Source of the DNA: Chimonanthus salicifolius
Lineage: Eukaryota > Streptophyta > Magnoliopsida > Laurales > Calycanthaceae
Reading direction: 5' to 3'
Length of the DNA stretch: 64,000 nt
Assembly: GCA_013350335.1 (NCBI GenBank)
Contig: CM023540.1
Location: forward strand, 59,434,962-59,498,961
Shown here piece after piece: positions 25,385 through 37,000 of this stretch (positions are counted from its first letter, which is position 1; each line of letters starts with the position of its first letter). The notes under the pieces are model-generated. The model was not told the DNA's origin. It did no database searches and worked only from the letters and a program-made list of their open reading frames with translations. Both the position numbers and the translations under genes were made by a program.

Positions 25385-26015
25385 TGGGAAACTTATATGC
25401 ATGTAACTCCCACCCAAGTTAAGAATGGAAATGACGTTACATGGAGTTACATGGGTGAGAATTGAGTTTTCAAATCATTGTGCACATTGAAGATGGTATA
25501 GGGTTTATGCCTTGCTTGGGTCTTCAAAAGACAGCCAATGCATGGAGTAATGGTTCATGCATGTAACTCCAAGGTTGGAGAATAAAATGGGTAGCTTATT
25601 GGAGGAGTTACACACAATAGATTATGGCATTCTATGGCATTCCAAATTCAAATTAGATACTAAACCAATGGGGGTTACAAAGTGTGTTCACACTTGGAGG
25701 AGGGGAGTTTTATTCCCATGATAGAACTCCCACATGGGACGTTGATGAGGGCTGAATGGAGCTGCTGTTTGTGGAGTTACACATAGGAATGGTGGCTGTT
25801 ACATAGGCCAAAACATAGAGGCAAACAATGGAGAATGGTGCAGCACATGGGAGTTACATCTCAATATGAAACTCCCATGTGAGAACCTAAGAAAAGGGGG
25901 GGTTACACTAGTCCAACTGCAAGGGACGTTGGCTGCTTGGGGTGTTTCATTTCATAGATGAAACCCCCAAGTAACATAAAGAACCTTGATTGAAGAGAGG
26001 GAGTTACACAAGGAT
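25385..26015. repeat. GGGAGTTACAT motif cluster in the LTR
   Basis: About fourteen copies or near-copies of GGGAGTTACAT in both orientations (for example near 25404, 25435, 25563, 25610, 25703, 25773, 25850, 25869, 26001), mixed with three GGGACGTTG/AACGTTGGC elements. The same cluster is in A (about 2870-3500) and F (19640-20250). The U3 location suggests factor-binding sites, but this is inference. Confidence 0.75.
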
Positions 26016-26449
26016 TAACCTTGGGGCTGTTTTTGGTCAAGCAAAGGATTGTCATTGTTACTCTCTCTATCTCTCTATCCCTCTATCACTCATAGACGTC
26101 CTCTACCTTTCTAAACCAAGAGCAGCAGCTGGTTGTTTGTTTTTCAATTAGTTTTGGGTAATACTTTCATCTAGACAAAAATCAGCAAAAGGATTTTGGC
26201 AACAAGGATAGCAATTTTATTCAAGACCAAAGTTCACTTTCTCTCTTTCTCTCCCTCTTAAGTCCTTGTCACCTGGCTGAATTATCTCAAGGAGCTTGCA
26301 TCAAGATCAGTCTCAGCCCAAAGAACAGTAAGAGAGAAGGAGAAGTCAAGGAGATAAAGGGTCAAAGAAGGAGTCAAAAGAACCGAAGGAGACGCGGTAT
26401 TAGTAAGTGCATTTTGAATCCTTGTTTAAAAGATTGGATAAGAAAATGA

Positions 26450-27735
26450 GATTTGGCCATTGTATGGCCAGATCCATCAATGGTTCAGATTTAGAATTAT
26501 GATGTTTAAAATGATAAAATATGGACCATAGGGTTCGGCCCCATTGGATGGCCGAACCCCATGGAAAAACTTGGTGGATTCTATGGTATTTGAAAGTCAA
26601 AAATCCATATTTTGGAGTGAGGATTTTAAAAGATTTTTATATGGAATTAAGCTTGCTGTTTTGGAGTGGATATGACATGACTGAACCATATTTATCTTAT
26701 GTTAATTTACTGATTAATTTCATAGATAAATATGGGTGGATTTCCATTAAGAGAACCATAGGGTTCGGCCATGTGTATGGCCGAACCCCATGGACTGATT
26801 TAGATGATTTTAAGTGTGTATTTTAAAAAGGTAAAAACATAAATAAGGAAGTTATTTTGGACATAGATGAATGATTAAGAAAATCAAAACCAAAGGACAT
26901 AGGGTTCGGCCACCATGGAGGGCCGAACCCCATGCAAATAAAGGTATGGTTGTGATGTATTTGAAACATATAAGCCATGAAATATGTGGACTGTTTTGGG
27001 TTATTATTTAAGATTCAAATACATGCTTTGGAAAGGGTTAAAAGCATGGATCTGTATGACAAAGGACTGAAGTTAATATGGTTTAAAACAGTGGTCCAAA
27101 ACTGATGAAATGGATCATTTGGATCGGCCATTTTGGATTGCCGAATTTCATGAATTAATATGGTCATTTGGGACAAGTAGATGAACTGATTTAGATGGTG
27201 TTTAAGAGGTATAATGGCAGCAATATTATATTGATTTTGTATGTTTAAATAACATCAAACACATGTTTTAGAAGACCAAAACATGGACATAGGGTTCGGC
27301 CACCTTGGATGGCCGAACCCCATGTAAGTATTTGGTTGTTTGGTTGGCTTTCAAAAAGATGGAAATTACATCAATTATGGATTTAGGTGATGATGGAAAA
27401 TAGGATTAAAATCTTTAGGGTGAGGTTCGGCCATGTTAGGTGGCCAAACCCCACCAATTGTCATGTGATGGACTTTGTTGTCTAAGGAAAAAATTAGGCA
27501 AAGGATAGTATAATGGCATTATGGTAAATAAATAAGGGTGAAAAGATGAAAAGATCAAAAGAATGGACTTATGAGCCCAAAACCTAAGGTAGTAAGATTC
27601 GGCCATGTAGTATGGCCGAACCCTACCAAGTATCATTTGAAAAGTTTGGGATACTTAGATGGTATTAAGTAAATAAAAGATTTATCAAGTTTACATGTGT
27701 GAGGTTCGGCCATGGGGTATGGCCGAACCCCACAA
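26450..27735. repeat. Palindrome cluster in the 5' LTR of B
   Basis: Nine palindromes with arms GGGTTCGGCC(AT) and (AT)GGCCGAACCC, the first well-formed one at 26531-26559 and the last near 27703, spaced about 90-230 bp. In several, flanking CCATA/CATGG adds further pairing. Matching clusters: 10275-11565 in A, 18105-19290 in F, 23338-24190 in H, 35580-36870 in the 3' LTR of B. Confidence 0.9.
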
Positions 27736-28030
27736 AGTGGATTTTTGGGATTTAAATCAAATTATAATCATATGGTCAAATGATTAACTTGCTGCCATGT
27801 ACATAGGGTATTCGGATTTCTAGAACGGTGTACAAAGTCGTGATCGAAAGACGGTCCAAAGGAAGGGTCGAACAAAGTAAAAATATTGTAGGTTTCCTAC
27901 CTTGTTGTAACCACACAACTTATTCGCTGTTTTATGTTTATTTGAATAAGTTATTTGAATCAAATGTTATATTTACAAATGGCATGTTTGCATAGACATC
28001 TCATGCATAGCATGGGATGATGGGGAAGTA

Positions 28031-28181
28031 ACCGGAGGCCACACTCCGTCGGGGCGTCCGAAAGACCATTGTGGGGTACCCTGATGATGAGAATCCCATC
28101 AGGAGGAATCCGGAGGCCACACTCCGTCGGGGCGTCCGAAAGACCACTGTGGGTTACCTTGACGATGAGAATCCCGTCAAG
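28031..28181 (+). other. LTR hairpin array
   Basis: Two similar ~80-bp units. Each has a CGGAG...CTCCG hairpin, the block CGTCGGGGCGTCCGAAAGAC, and a second hairpin. The second hairpin is CCTGATG...CATCAGG in unit 1 (28080-28103) and CTTGACG...CGTCAAG in unit 2 (28158-28181): the arms differ but remain perfectly paired around the same ATGAGAATCC loop. Such compensatory change points to a structured RNA or a cruciform. Confidence 0.8.
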
Positions 28182-28601
28182 TGATGGCTATGTTGAATGG
28201 TGATGGGTGGGACTCATTACATGTTCATTTCATACATAGCATATTTTTATAGAATTTGTCACACTTGCATAACTATTATCCTATTTGTATGTTTTTGACT
28301 AACCATGTGGTAGCCCTATTCGGAAACACTACTGGGCGCGTTGATCTAACGCCCTATCTATATCTTTAGTGGATGATGCAGGGAAAGGAAAGAACGTGGT
28401 TGGAGAAGAGGACCAAGTACGAAAACTTGGGCGATTTGAATGATTTCAATGGACTATGAATGGATTATATATGGATTTGTTAGTTGATTTATTTGGAACA
28501 ATGTAATTTGTTAAATTAGATGTTGGCATGTAATAATGTAGTTAATTAGATGCTATGGTTGGATATATTTGAATGGTTTGGAATGAATAGTAGACTAAGG
28601 T

Positions 28602-28609
28602 TATATAAT
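28602..28609 (+). promoter_or_regulatory. Candidate TATA box of the 5' LTR of B
   Basis: TATATAAT in an AT-rich stretch about 300 bp from the LTR end, compatible with transcription starting near 28635. Motif-based only; a second TATA-like run near 28250 is an alternative. Confidence 0.4.
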
Positions 28610-28779
28610 AATTTTGGAAAATAAATAAGGTACTTTGCTATCTGAAAATGGAAATTGAATTAAACATAGGTTCTATTATAACCTCAGTTAGATCTAGACT
28701 AAGTTAATTCCGCTAGATAAATATGTACCATGTGCGGATCAGTTTTATGGACTTAGTTCATACGCACATGGGCTTGGCC

Positions 28780-28814
28780 AGTTAAGGGTCGGATTTAGAG
28801 ATCCGAACTTAACT
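28780..28814 (+). other. Conserved U5-side hairpin
   Basis: Outer arms AGTTAAG / CTTAACT and inner arms TCGGAT / ATCCGA. The same hairpin with changed but still paired inner arms is in the LTRs of C, D, E and I, and a looser form in H (see findings). It lies just before the CGCGTCGTGAC block near the LTR 3' end, so it probably falls in R/U5. Confidence 0.8.
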
Positions 28815-28913
28815 CGCGTCGTGACACTCCGCCCCGATCACTTATTGATTATTATTATTTAAAAAAAAAAATAAACTCTGAAATTTTAACAGTGAAACGG
28901 GCGGGGTGTTACA

Positions 28914-29324
28914 GTTGGTATCAGAGCGAAACGGGAAGTTGAATCTTCCGAAGTAAGATTAAGACGGTTTCATGTCTCACTGACGGATAAGAATCCCAAC
29001 TGACCGACTCTTCGGAGTCCGCTGACTGGGGGCCGGATTAATTTACTTCGTGGACTCAGACTGAACAAATCAAACTGAGAACAACAGTGAAAGATAGCAA
29101 AAGTACATTATTATAATTCATCTATCAAACGTAGTAAAAATAGGATATACATTCCCCAATACTCCCCAATTGAGAAAAGAAAAACAAACATAGGGAATTT
29201 AGAGACTCTCCCCTCAAAAACAAATAGAAAATCAAGTTTGCTTATTTGGAAATCTCCCCAAAATTGTGAAAAATACAAACTGTACGAGGAAACTAAGTCA
29301 ATAATGTTTTTATGACTTAGGGAA
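28914..29324 (+). other. 5' leader of element B
   Basis: Identical in plan to the leader of A: primer-binding site, ~110-bp block shared with D/E including the GACTC-TTCG-GAGTC hairpin (29006-29019), then an AT-rich part with TCCCC tracts. Tiny upstream ORFs ATG-TTT-TTA-TGA (29304) and ATG-ACT-TAG (29312) overlap each other and end four bases before the gag ATG. Confidence 0.8.
28916..28927 (+). promoter_or_regulatory. Primer-binding site (initiator-Met tRNA)
   Basis: TGGTATCAGAGC two bases after the 5' LTR, complementary to the 3' end of plant initiator methionine tRNA. Confidence 0.93.
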
Positions 29325-32300
29325 ATGGCTCCAAAGAGAAGGATCCCTCAGAATCAAAAAGGGAAGGAAAAAGTGTTGCAAATCACGCAACATGAAAAAG
29401 TGTTACCACAACACGAAAAATCTGTGCATGAGAAGGAGCCGTCTATACATGAGAAAGAGGTAACCCAACCTGATGAGGAGCAACCTGTTCATGAAAAGTC
29501 TCACAATGGGGAAGAATCACAGCACTCATGGAGGGAAGAACAGGGGAGTGAGAATGCATCACAGAAAGAGGGAGAAGGAAACAGTGGTGTACATATACCA
29601 CATGTGCCGCCTGAGCTTCAGGGATTAGTCCAAGCGGTGGTAACCTCAGTACTCCAGCAACATATGAATGGGAGTGAAAGTTCCAGGGATGCCAGTGACC
29701 GGAGTATGGCACGAGAATTTCAACAACAGCGTCCTCCCTACTTCAAAGGGAAAGAGGGGGCTGTCGGAGCTGAGCATTGGCTGAAGAAGATCACTCAGAT
29801 CTTAAAATTACTTAAGATCTCGAGTCATGCTGACAGGATTTTACTGGCTACTTCACAATTGATAGAAGATGCCGGTAAATGGTGGGAGGTGGTGGAGAAG
29901 CAGAGGGAACTCATACCAGCTAGGGAGAGGACGGCCATGACATGGAATGAGTTTTCAGCAACCTTTCTGGAACATTACTTTCCGGAGGAGGAGAAGGAGC
30001 GACAGACGGAACTTTTTCTGTCCTTGGTTCAGGGCTCTATGACGGTGGCAGAGTATCACCGTGAATTTCTCAGTTTATCCATTTATGCATTCTATATGGT
30101 GGACACAGAACTTCGCAAGGCAAGAAAGTTTGAGAGGGGTCTACGGCCAAACATCAGGGCCAAAGTGACCATATTTAAGTGCACCACATTGGCTGAGGTG
30201 GTCAGCAAGGCCACAATAGCAGAAAAGGAGTTGAATGCAACAGTACGGTTTGACAATCGTCGAGCTCCAAGTGGGAGGGGTGGGTTTCAGCCCAACAAGA
30301 GGTTCCGTCCGAACTTCAGTAGACCCTCACCATCTACTGGGTCCGCGGGGAGCTTTCGTCCCAACCAGCCCTCCCCATCTGCATCAGTCACCCAGTCATT
30401 CAAAGGGGTGAACAACTGTTTCCACTGTAATCAGCCGGGTCACTTCAAGAGAGACTGTCCAAAGCTCAATAGGCTCTCATATTCCAGAGGATCTTTCCGT
30501 CCACCAGCTAGGCCAGCTAACTCCCGAGGAGGCAGGACATATAATCAGGCGGGACGGGCGCCTACTCCTACCGGATCTGGACGACTATTTGCTCTGGAAC
30601 CTCCTGAGGATGTGGATCATTCTGTGATTCAAGGTATGGCCGTTGTCAATAGTTCTTATGCTTATGCATTGTTTGATTCTGGAGCATCGCACTCTTTTAT
30701 ATCTGCATCCTTTATAACTGCTACTGGAACACTAGTACAAAAGCTGTCCACCACACTCACAGTAGTATCCCCTGTCGGAGACACGTCTTTGGGACTCATA
30801 TGCACGGCCATAGATACAGAACTCGCTGGGCTCAGATTTGAGTTCAATTATTTGGTACTCGACATGACTGAGTACGATATTATATTTGGCATGGACTGGT
30901 TGGCTAGTTATGAAGCCAATATTGATTGTTATCGCCGAAGAGTGACATTTTGGTCACCCGAGGGAAAGCAGTATATAGTTCGTGCTGACAAGCAAAGCAG
31001 ATTGCAGGAAGGGTTGCATCACTTGGTGTTGAACAATATTGTCATCAACAAAGCACCAGTCACTGAACTTCCAGCAATTGTGAAAGAATTTGTTGATGTT
31101 TTTCCAAAAGAACTTCCTGGTATACCGCCCATGAGGGAGCTCAATTTTGAGATCAAGCTATATCCTGGTACCTCACCAGTGTCTCTACCCCATTATCGAA
31201 TGGCACCAGCAGAAATGTTCGAGTTGAAGAAGCAGCTTGATGAATTACTCAGACTGGGTTGCATTCGGAACAGCACATCGTCATGGGGAGCTCCAGTGTT
31301 GTTCGTGAAAAAGAAGGATGGTTCACTTAGAATGTGTGTGGACTACCGGAAGTTAAATCAGCTAACTGTCCGGAACAAGTATCCTCTACCCAGGATCGAT
31401 GATTTATTCGATCAGTTGAGGGGATCCAGTCATTTTTCCAAGATTGATCTGATGTCCGGTTATCATCAAATCCGGGTCAAAGAGGAAGACATCGAGGAAA
31501 ACAGCTTTCAGAACACGGTATGGACTATTTGAATTTGTAGTCATGCCATTTGGGCTTACCAATGCACCGGCTGTGTTCATGGACTTAATGAACAGAATAT
31601 TTCGTCCATATTTGGATCGGTTTGTTATAGTGTTCATTGACGATATCCTGATCTATTCCAAGAGTCAGGAGGATCATGCTGAGCATCTTCGAATAGTATT
31701 GAACACCTTGAGACAGAACCAGTTGTATGCCAAAGCAAGCAAATGCGAATTTTGGCTACCTGAGGTCAAATTCTTAGGGCATGTTATAACAGCAGATGGT
31801 ATAGCCGTTGATCCGGCTAAGGTGGCAGCAGTAAGTGAGTGGAAAACACCAAAGAATGTCACCGAAATCCGTAGTTTTCTGGGTTTGGCTGGATATTATA
31901 GGAAGTTTATCATGGACTTCTCCAAAATTGCATCCCCATTGACTCGACTCACGCAGAAAGGAGTCAAATATGAATGGTCAGAGCTGTGCAATCAGAGATT
32001 TGAGGAGTTGAAAGAGAGACTTACAACTGCTCCTATTTTAGTTTTGCCGGAAAGGGGCAAAGGTTATGAAGTACAATGTGATGCATCAGGAGAGGGACTG
32101 GGATGTTCACTCATGCAACGTAATCGGGTGGTGGCATATGGTTCAAGACAACTAAAGATACATGAACGCCTCTACCCCACACATGATCTGGAATTAGCTG
32201 CGGTGGTCTTCGCTCTCAAAAGCTGGAGACACTATCTATATGGGGAGAAGTTTGAAGTATTTTCAGATCACAAGAGCTTGAAGTATTTATTTGATCAGAA

Positions 32301-33957
32301 AGAGCTCAACCTGAGGCAGCGCAGATGGATGGAATATCTGGCGGACTATGAATTTGCGCTTCGATATCATCCGGGAAAGGCCAACAAAGTGGCGGATGCT
32401 CTCAGCCGCATGTCTCATGCATCAGTGGCATGTTTGATCAGGACTGAATGGGAGATGTTGAATTCCATTCGTGAGTTTAATCTATATATCACAAACCATG
32501 GGAGTATGTACAATTTGATCATACGATCCAACATGGTTACAAAGATTGAACAGGAGCAACGAACAGATCCGGAAATGGCAGAGACATGGGCCAAGATGTC
32601 TAATGGCGAGGTTGTACCGGATTGAGAATTACGACCAGGACAGGGTCTTATGTTCCGGGGTAGAATATATGTGCCAAGAAGCTGCAGAAAAGAATTATTG
32701 ATAGAGGCACATCAGAGCAAGTTGTCCATTCATCCGGGTAGCACAAAAATGTATCATGATTTAAAAAGACATTATTGGTGGCATGGACTCAAGAAGGATG
32801 TTGCAGACTATGTGGCTCATTGTTTAACTTGTCAGCAGGTTAAGACGGAACATCAGAAGCCACCAGGGTTACTCAAGCCCTTAGCAGTGCCGGAATGGAA
32901 ATGGGAGCACATTTCCATGGACTTTGTGACGGGGTTGCCGAGGTCATCGAAAGGCAATGACGCTATATGGGTTGTGGTAGACCGATTGACTAAGTCCGCG
33001 CATTTTATTCCTATTAAGATGACAGATTCATCAGAGACATTGGGTCGGAGATATATCAAAGATATCATCAGATTACATGGTATTCCACAGACTATAGTGT
33101 CTGATAGAGATGGCCGATTCACCGGCAGGGTATGGCAGAGCATGCAGTCGGCCATGGGAACCGATCTACTTATTAGCACAGCATTCCATCCACAGACCGA
33201 TGGACAATCGGAAAGAACAATACAAACGTTGGAGGACATGTTGAGGGCATGCATGCTAGACTTCAAAGGTGGATGGGAGGATCATTTGCCATTGGTGGAA
33301 TTTTCTTATAACAATAGCTACCAGGCAAGCCTCCAGATGGCACCATTCGAAGCTTTGTATGGTAGACCATGCAGGTCACCAGTGTGCTGGACCGAGGTCG
33401 GCGAACCTGCACTGATAGGACCTGAGTTGGTTGCAGAAACTACTGCACAGATTCAGTTGATACGTCAACATTTGTTGACCGCACAGAGTCGGCAAAAGAG
33501 CTACGCTGATAAAAGGAGAAGGTTTCTCGAATTTGAAGTGGGAGACATGGTATTCTTGAAGGTCTCGCCACGAAAAGGGCACATGAGATTTGGGAAGAAA
33601 GGAAAATTGTCGCCAAGATATGTGGGACCGTTTTCAATTATCAGAAGGATGGGAGATGTAGCCTATCAGTTGGCACTTCCTTCGCAATTGGCGTCTCTAC
33701 ATGATGTATTCCATGTATCTATGCTGAGGAAGTACAACCCTGATCCATCTCATGTTTTGAATGTGCAAGATATAGATGTGCAAAGCGACGTCACTTATGT
33801 CGAGAAGCCGGTTGGAATATTGGAAAGTGAGCAAAGGGTGTTGCGTAACCGAGCGATTCAGTTCGTCAAGGTGGTATGGGATCGACATGGTGTTGAGGAA
33901 GCCACTTGGGAATTGGAATCGGAGATGAGAACGTCTCACCCTGAATTGTTTATATGA
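29325..33957 (+). pseudogene. Gag-Pol polyprotein of element B, frameshifted and with one nonsense codon
   Basis: Nearly the same protein as in A, in three open pieces: 29325-31532 (Gag, zinc knuckle, protease DSGAS, start of RT), 31543-32625 (rest of RT with the IDD pair, RNase H) and 32650-33957 (integrase, GPY/F, chromodomain-like tail). Relative to A there is one extra G near 31496 in the RT palm, and a TGG-to-TGA change at 32623-32625 between RNase H and integrase. Unlike A, the Arg codon before the GPY/F tail is intact, so A and B carry different lesions. One missense change is F for S in the segment before RT. The extra G lengthens a short G run, so a sequencing or assembly error cannot be excluded. 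Confidence 0.93.
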
Positions 33958-33984
33958 TTTACTTTGAAATCCTACTTCGTTCGA

Positions 33985-34019
33985 TTTTCGGAATGAAAAT
34001 TATAAAAAGATTATTGTAT
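33985..34019 (+). other. 3' end of the B interior: near-palindrome and polypurine tract
   Basis: ATTTTCGGAATGAAAAT is a decayed form of ATTTTCGGGACGAAAAT, which is palindromic in A and E. It is followed by a short purine run AAAAAGA (34004-34010) and then TTATTGTAT before the LTR. The purine run is the best plus-strand primer candidate but does not touch the LTR. Confidence 0.55.
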
Positions 34020-37000
34020 TGTAACACCCTGGAATTTCAAAGTTATCAGTTTATATGAAAATATTCATATTTACGGAATTGCCATTGTGATAAAAATGAT
34101 TTGAATTTAAATGGGTCAATGGCTCAATCAAGACCCAAAGGATGATAGTTGGGTTACAAAACAAATAAATGGGTAAGATAAATTTAAACGGGTCAAGAAT
34201 CATATTTGGGTCAAATTTGGTTAAATGGGTCAAAATGGCTAGATGGGACCCAATGGGTCGTGTGAATGGCATGATTAACCATGGATTGAGTTCAAGCTTA
34301 TTTAATTTAAGTCTATTAATTATTTGAGTTTGGTTGAGTTGAAATGAATGGTTGGTTAAGTTGAGTGAATTTATTAGTTAAGTTAAATTAAATGAATGAG
34401 TTAGGTTGGGTGAGTTGATTAAATGAGTTGAATGAATATGTATTTTTAAATGAGTAAGATGTAGAGATAGAAGGATTGTAGGCTGATTCAAATTCAAACA
34501 CTAAAAACGTTGGCTGCATGGGAAACTTATATGCATGTAACTCCCACCCAAGTTAAGAATGGAAATGACGTTACATGGAGTTACATGGGTGAGAATTGAG
34601 TTTTCAAATCATTGTGCACATTGAAGATGGTATAGGGTTTATGCCTTGCTTGGGTCTTCAAAAGACAGCCAATGCATGGAGTAATGGTTCATGCATGTAA
34701 CTCCAAGGTTGGAGAATAAAATGGGTAGCTTATTGGAGGAGTTACACACAATAGATTATGGCATTCTATGGCATTCCAAATTCAAATTAGATACTAAACC
34801 AATGGGGGTTACAAAGTGTGTTCACACTTGGAGGAGGGGAGTTTTATTCCCATGATAGAACTCCCACATGGGACGTTGATGAGGGCTGAATGGAGCTGCT
34901 GTTTGTGGAGTTACACATAGGAATGGTGGCTGTTACATAGGCCAAAACATAGAGGCAAACAATGGAGAATGGTGCAGCACATGGGAGTTACATCTCAATA
35001 TGAAACTCCCATGTGAGAACCTAAGAAAAGGGGGGGTTACACTAGTCCAACTGCAAGGGACGTTGGCTGCTTGGGGTGTTTCATTTCATAGATGAAACCC
35101 CCAAGTAACATAAAGAACCTTGATTGAAGAGAGGGAGTTACACAAGGATTAACCTTGGGGCTGTTTTTGGTCAAGCAAAGGATTGTCATTGTTACTCTCT
35201 CTATCTCTCTATCCCTCTATCACTCATAGACGTCCTCTACCTTTCTAAACCAAGAGCAGCAGCTGGTTGTTTGTTTTCAATTAGTTTTGGGTAATACTTT
35301 CATCTAGACAAAAATCAGCAAAAGGATTTTGGCAACAAGGATAGCAATTTTATTCAAGACCAAAGTTCACTTTCTCTCTTTCTCTCCCTCTTAAGTCCTT
35401 GTCACCTGGCTGAATTATCTCAAGGAGCTTGCATCAAGATCAGTCTCAGCCCAAAGAACAGTAAGAGAGAAGGAGAAGTCAAGGAGATAAAGGGTCAAAG
35501 AAGGAGTCAAAAGAACCGAAGGAGACGCGGTATTAGTAAGTGCATTTTGAATCCTTGTTTAAAAGATTGGATAAGAAAATGAGATTTGGCCATTGTATGG
35601 CCAGATCCATCAATGGTTCAGATTTAGAATTATGATGTTTAAAATGATAAAATATGGACCATAGGGTTCGGCCCCATTGGATGGCCGAACCCCATGGAAA
35701 AACTTGGTGGATTCTATGGTATTTGAAAGTCAAAAATCCATATTTTGGAGTGAGGATTTTAAAAAGATTTTTATATGGAATTAAGCTTGCTGTTTTGGAG
35801 TGGATATGACATGACTGAACCATATTTATCTTATGTTAATTTACTGATTAATTTCATAGATAAATATGGGTGGATTTCCATTAAGAGAACCATAGGGTTC
35901 GGCCATGTGTATGGCCGAACCCCATGGACTGATTTAGATGATTTTAAGTGTGTATTTTAAAAAGGTAAAAACATAAATAAGGAAGTTATTTTGGACATAG
36001 ATGAATGATTAAGAAAATCAAAACCAAAGGACATAGGGTTCGGCCACCATGGAGGGCCGAACCCCATGCAAATAAAGGTATGGTTGTGATGTATTTGAAA
36101 CATATAAGCCATGAAATATGTGGACTGTTTTGGGTTATTATTTAAGATTCAAATACATGCTTTGGAAAGGGTTAAAAGCATGGATCTGTATGACAAAGGA
36201 CTGAAGTTAATATGGTTTAAAACAGTGGTCCAAAACTGATGAAATGGATCATTTGGATCGGCCATTTTGGATTGCCGAATTTCATGAATTAATATGGTCA
36301 TTTGGGACAAGTAGATGAACTGATTTAGATGGTGTTTAAGAGGTATAATGGCAGCAATATTATATTGATTTTGTATGTTTAAATAACATCAAACACATGT
36401 TTTAGAAGACCAAAACATGGACATAGGGTTCGGCCACCTTGGATGGCCGAACCCCATGTAAGTATTTGGTTGTTTGGTTGGCTTTCAAAAAGATGGAAAT
36501 TACATCAATTATGGATTTAGGTGATGATGGAAAATAGGATTAAAATCTTTAGGGTGAGGTTCGGCCATGTTAGGTGGCCAAACCCCACCAATTGTCATGT
36601 GATGGACTTTGTTGTCTAAGGAAAAAATTAGGCAAAGGATAGTATAATGGCATTATGGTAAATAAGGGTGAAAAGATGAAAAGATCAAAAGAATGGACTT
36701 ATGAGCCCAAAACCTAAGGTAGTAAGATTCGGCCATGTAGTATGGCCGAACCCTACCAAGTATCATTTGAAAAGTTTGGGATACTTAGATGGTATTAAGT
36801 AAATAAAAGATTTATCAAGTTTACATGTGTGAGGTTCGGCCATGGGGTATGGCCGAACCCCACAAAGTGGATTTTTTGGGATTTAAATCAAATTATAATC
36901 ATATGGTCAAATGATTAACTTGCTGCCATGTACATAGGGTATTCGGATTTCTAGAACGGTGTACAGAGTCGTGATCGAAAGACGGTCCAAAGGAAGGGTC

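Larger units (their letters stand above)
24885..28913 (+). repeat. 5' LTR of element B (4029 bp)
   Basis: Starts TGTAACACCCTGG and ends GGGGTGTTACA. Order of content: AT-rich start, GTAACTCC motif cluster (25385-26015), CT-rich stretch (near 26060), palindrome cluster (26450-27735), hairpin array (28031-28181), ACTGGGCGCG/TAACGCCC block (28334-28354), TATA-like box (28602-28609), U5-side hairpin (28780-28814), an A-tract near 28860, then the LTR end. Confidence 0.95.

Noticed and set aside
26531..26559. GGTTCG in the palindromes as a Pol III B box or tRNA relic
   Set aside because: It departs from the B-box pattern after GGTTCG, no A box lies at suitable spacing, and no cloverleaf can be drawn.
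28916..28927. The initiator-Met tRNA match as a tRNA gene
   Set aside because: Only the 12-base complement of the tRNA 3' end is present, at the correct retrotransposon priming position.
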